A DNA stretch of 64,000 nt from G963663365 sp963663365. Lineage in GTDB: Bacteria > Hinthialibacterota > Hinthialibacteria > Hinthialibacterales > G963663365. Each line of letters begins with the position of its first letter. Positions within the stretch are counted from its first letter, which is position 1. Location of the stretch: positions 682,001 to 746,000 of the forward strand of contig CAXXIH010000001.1 of the NCBI GenBank assembly GCA_963663365.2. Reading direction: 5' to 3'. Positions 62,206 through 64,000 of the stretch are shown here, one piece after another. The notes under the pieces are model-generated. The model worked only from the letters and a program-made list of their open reading frames with translations. It made no database searches and was not told the origin of the DNA. A program made the position numbers and the translations under genes.

Positions 62206-64000
62206 CGATAAATCGCTCGAGGTCCTCTTTTCCAACGAACTCATCGCCATCCAAATCGAAATTCTCATCCTTGATACTTCTTTGCCAATACATGCTGAAC
62301 TGAAAGAGCCCATATACTTTGGAACCAATATCTTGGGACACATCTGGTGTCGGCGATGGTGTGAATGATGGGATTGCGGTAGGAACAGGTGTAACCGGAG
62401 GCGGGGTGCTTGGAGTAGAAGTCGCTGATGGTGTTGCCCCGGGGATTATAGTTGGTATCAATGTATTGGTTGGAGTCATTGTTGGAGTTGGCGGTGGGGT
62501 ATGGGATGGAGTCGATAAAACTGTCGGCGTCGGTCTTTTTGTGGGTGTTGATAAAGCCGTAGGAATTGGTGTCGGGGAAGGTATCCAAGTGGGTGTATAC
62601 AAGACCGTTGGACTGGGAGTGAATGATGGCGTTGGGGTCGGGGTATATGAAGCCGTTGGTGATGGCGCAAGTGTCGGCGTCGAGGTTGGAGTGCTTGTCG
62701 CCGTAGGTGAATAGGTTGCTGTCGGAGTCGATGTCGGTGTAGCCGTCGAAGTGGCCGTTAATGTCGGGGTTCGAGTAGGTGTATGTGTCACCATATTAGT
62801 AGCAGTTGGAGTTGGTGTTGGGGTCCGTGTAGGTGGTTGCGGCACTGTTGGCGATGGTGTATCGGTAGGTGTCAAAGTCGGAGTCATTGTTGCCGTCGGC
62901 AAACTTGTGGAAGTCGGGAGTGGAGTGAATGTATGCGTCGGAGTTGGTGTGAATGATGGCGTATCGGTAGGTGTCAAAGTCGGAGTCATTGTTGCCGTCG
63001 GTGTTCTTGAAGGAGTATCCGTAGCCGTTGGAGTTGATGTCAAAGTAAATGTAGGGGTGGGGGTCCGGGTTGCAGTCGCTGTACAAGTATGAGTGGCTGT
63101 ACAAGTTGATGTTGGTGTTGAAGTGCACGATGGCGTAAACGTTGGAGTGGCCGATGGACTCTCGGTTGCTGTATAGGTTGGCGTATAAGTAGGAGTAAAG
63201 GTCGGTGTGTGCGTTGGTGTGTACGTATGCGTATGAGTTGGAGTATGCGTTGGCGTGAAGGTTGGAGTAAAAGTCGGCGTATACGTACGCGTATGGGTTG
63301 GCGTATACGTTGGGGTGTGGGTCGGCGTATACGTTGGGGTGTGGGTCGGCGTATACGTACGCGTATGGGTTGGCGTATACGTTGGGGTGTAGGTCGGCGT
63401 ATAGGTCGAAGTATTGGTAGGTGTGTTAGTCGGCGTATGAGTTGGAGTATACGTTGGCGTGAAGGTTGGAGTAAAAGTCGGCGTCGGGGTCTGCGTGATG
63501 ATATTTAGACTGATTTTTCCTAGTTCAGCGGATGGTGGCGAAGAATCGCCGCGTAATAAATTTTCAACCACCCGAAAATCGGCATCAGCAAAACCGCCTA
63601 CACCGGTTAATGAATGCGGATTATCCGTGGCGCCGTTAATATAAATGGCGAAGCCGCCATCGGATAATTCTCTCTCAAGATCATACGAAGCGATCCCCGA
63701 ATTTTGAGGTGAAAATTCAATCTTCAGATCGATCAAACCATCACTCCCATAATCATCAACAACCGTATTGAAGCCCAAAACAAGAACAACAAAACCAAGA
63801 TCCGCATCCAAGGCTCGCATGGTCGGCATTGCCGCAACCAAAGGTGTTGTAGTCGGTGTGGGCGTTGGCGTATATGTCGGCGTGGGAGTCTGTGTTACAA
63901 TATTCAAACTGATCTTCCCCAGTTCGGCGGATGGCGGAGAAGAATCTCCACGCGATAGATTCTCGACAACCCGAAAATCGGCATCCGTAAAGTCACCGGT
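62150..64000 (-). CDS. Thr-Pro-rich repeat surface protein with dockerin-like end (5' partial)
   Basis: The frame is open to the window edge (616 codons seen), so the N-terminus is missing; the TTG near 63907 is internal. Seen, N to C: the end of a beta-rich module (DADFRVVENLSRGDSSPP, AELGKISLN), a short TPT linker, a full second copy of that module of about 115 residues (LDADLGFVVLVLGFN ... DADFRVVENLLRGDSSPP), a linker of about 370 residues made of TPTxTPT repeats with His, Tyr, Phe and Ser, and a dockerin/EF-hand-like end (LFQFSMYWQ, FDLDGDEFVGKEDLERFIEE). The last 17 residues (APCAPPLAAREERVER) come from repeat-field DNA. Probably a secreted or cell-surface adhesive or scaffold-binding protein (inference). 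Confidence 0.8.
   Translation of the reverse strand, partial: TGDFTDADFRVVENLSRGDSSPPSAELGKISLNIVTQTPTPTYTPTPTPTTTPLVAAMPTMRALDADLGFVVLVLGFNTVVDDYGSDGLIDLKIEFSPQNSGIASYDLERELSDGGFAIYINGATDNPHSLTGVGGFADADFRVVENLLRGDSSPPSAELGKISLNIITQTPTPTFTPTFTPTYTPTHTPTNTPTNTSTYTPTYTPTYTPTHTRTYTPTHTPTYTPTHTPTYTPTHTRTYTPTFTPTFTPTHTPTHTHTYTPTHTPTFTPTYTPTYTATESPSATPTFTPSCTSTPTSTCTATHTCTATATRTPTPTFTLTSTPTATDTPSRTPTATMTPTLTPTDTPSFTPTPTHTFTPLPTSTSLPTATMTPTLTPTDTPSPTVPQPPTRTPTPTPTATNMVTHTPTRTPTLTATSTATPTSTPTATYSPTATSTPTSTPTLAPSPTASYTPTPTPSFTPSPTVLYTPTWIPSPTPIPTALSTPTKRPTPTVLSTPSHTPPPTPTMTPTNTLIPTIIPGATPSATSTPSTPPPVTPVPTAIPSFTPSPTPDVSQDIGSKVYGLFQFSMYWQRSIKDENFDLDGDEFVGKEDLERFIEEAPCAPPLAAREERVER

Noticed and set aside
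62319..63092. Plus-strand Gly-Val-rich frames opposite the Thr-Pro-rich gene
   Set aside because: Antisense shadow of the TPT repeat coding sequence; composition is set by the other strand.
63180..63480. Short regular repeats resembling a CRISPR array
   Set aside because: They are in-frame codon repeats of a Thr-Pro linker with no unique spacers of constant length.

Overview
The window is a bacterial chromosome segment with roughly balanced base composition. No rRNA, tRNA or CRISPR array was recognised. The gene content suggests an uncultured Planctomycetes-Verrucomicrobia-Lentisphaerae (PVC)-like or Hydrogenedentota/Sumerlaeota-like organism: many Tat- and Sec-exported enzymes, sulfatases, Gfo/Idh/MocA oxidoreductases, a DUF1080 protein, a ThuA-like protein, stand-alone pseudopilins, and a Thr-Pro-rich surface protein with a dockerin-like end. 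The phylum assignment is inferred from gene repertoire only.

Layout. 1-11.8 kb holds a compact type II secretion operon in the order gspE-F-G-H-I-J-K-L-M-C-like-D, mostly joined by 4-base ATGA overlaps. The secretin is split into two separately exported polypeptides, and the second also carries a one-base frameshift. 11.8-16.5 kb holds a membrane SpoIIE-type phosphatase, a YceI-like lipoprotein and a sulfatase with C-terminal HEAT repeats. 16.6-18.4 kb holds an IS110-family element embedded in an intergenic hairpin-repeat field. 18.5-26.6 kb holds a DUF1080 lipoprotein, a HEAT protein, a frameshifted Gfo/Idh/MocA oxidoreductase, a GH106 rhamnosidase and a Tat-exported protein of unknown family. 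27.4-31.3 kb holds an ECF sigma factor, a FecR-like regulator and a 912-residue membrane-anchored multi-domain protein. 31.4-39 kb holds two uncharacterised putative glycan-active proteins, a pseudopilin, a GH28 pectinase-like enzyme and a sulfatase. 39.5-43 kb holds a second Gfo/Idh/MocA-HEAT pair with a ThuA-like protein. 43-48.8 kb is an RND efflux operon. 49-54.3 kb holds another pseudopilin, an exported Nif3-like protein, a paralogue of the 912-residue protein and a 64-residue membrane protein. 54.4-60.3 kb is an operon of a putative glycan-active enzyme, a VCBS/FG-GAP protein and a GH9 enzyme. 60.3-62.2 kb is the largest hairpin-repeat field, including a 410-bp tandem duplication, and it abuts the C-terminus of the Thr-Pro-rich protein that runs off the right edge.

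How it fits together (inference). The secretion system would carry glycan-active enzymes across the outer membrane. GH106, GH28, GH9 and two sulfatases point to rhamnose- and galacturonate-containing, sulfated or cellulosic polysaccharide as food. The oxidoreductase/DUF1080/ThuA genes fit oxidation-based (3-keto) glycoside cleavage.

The most unusual signals are the split secretin, the intergenic hairpin modules whose stems covary around conserved loops, the IS110 element sitting in such modules, the repeated oxidoreductase-HEAT gene pair, and a recurrent extended -10 promoter motif (TGCTA followed by nnAT-like bases).
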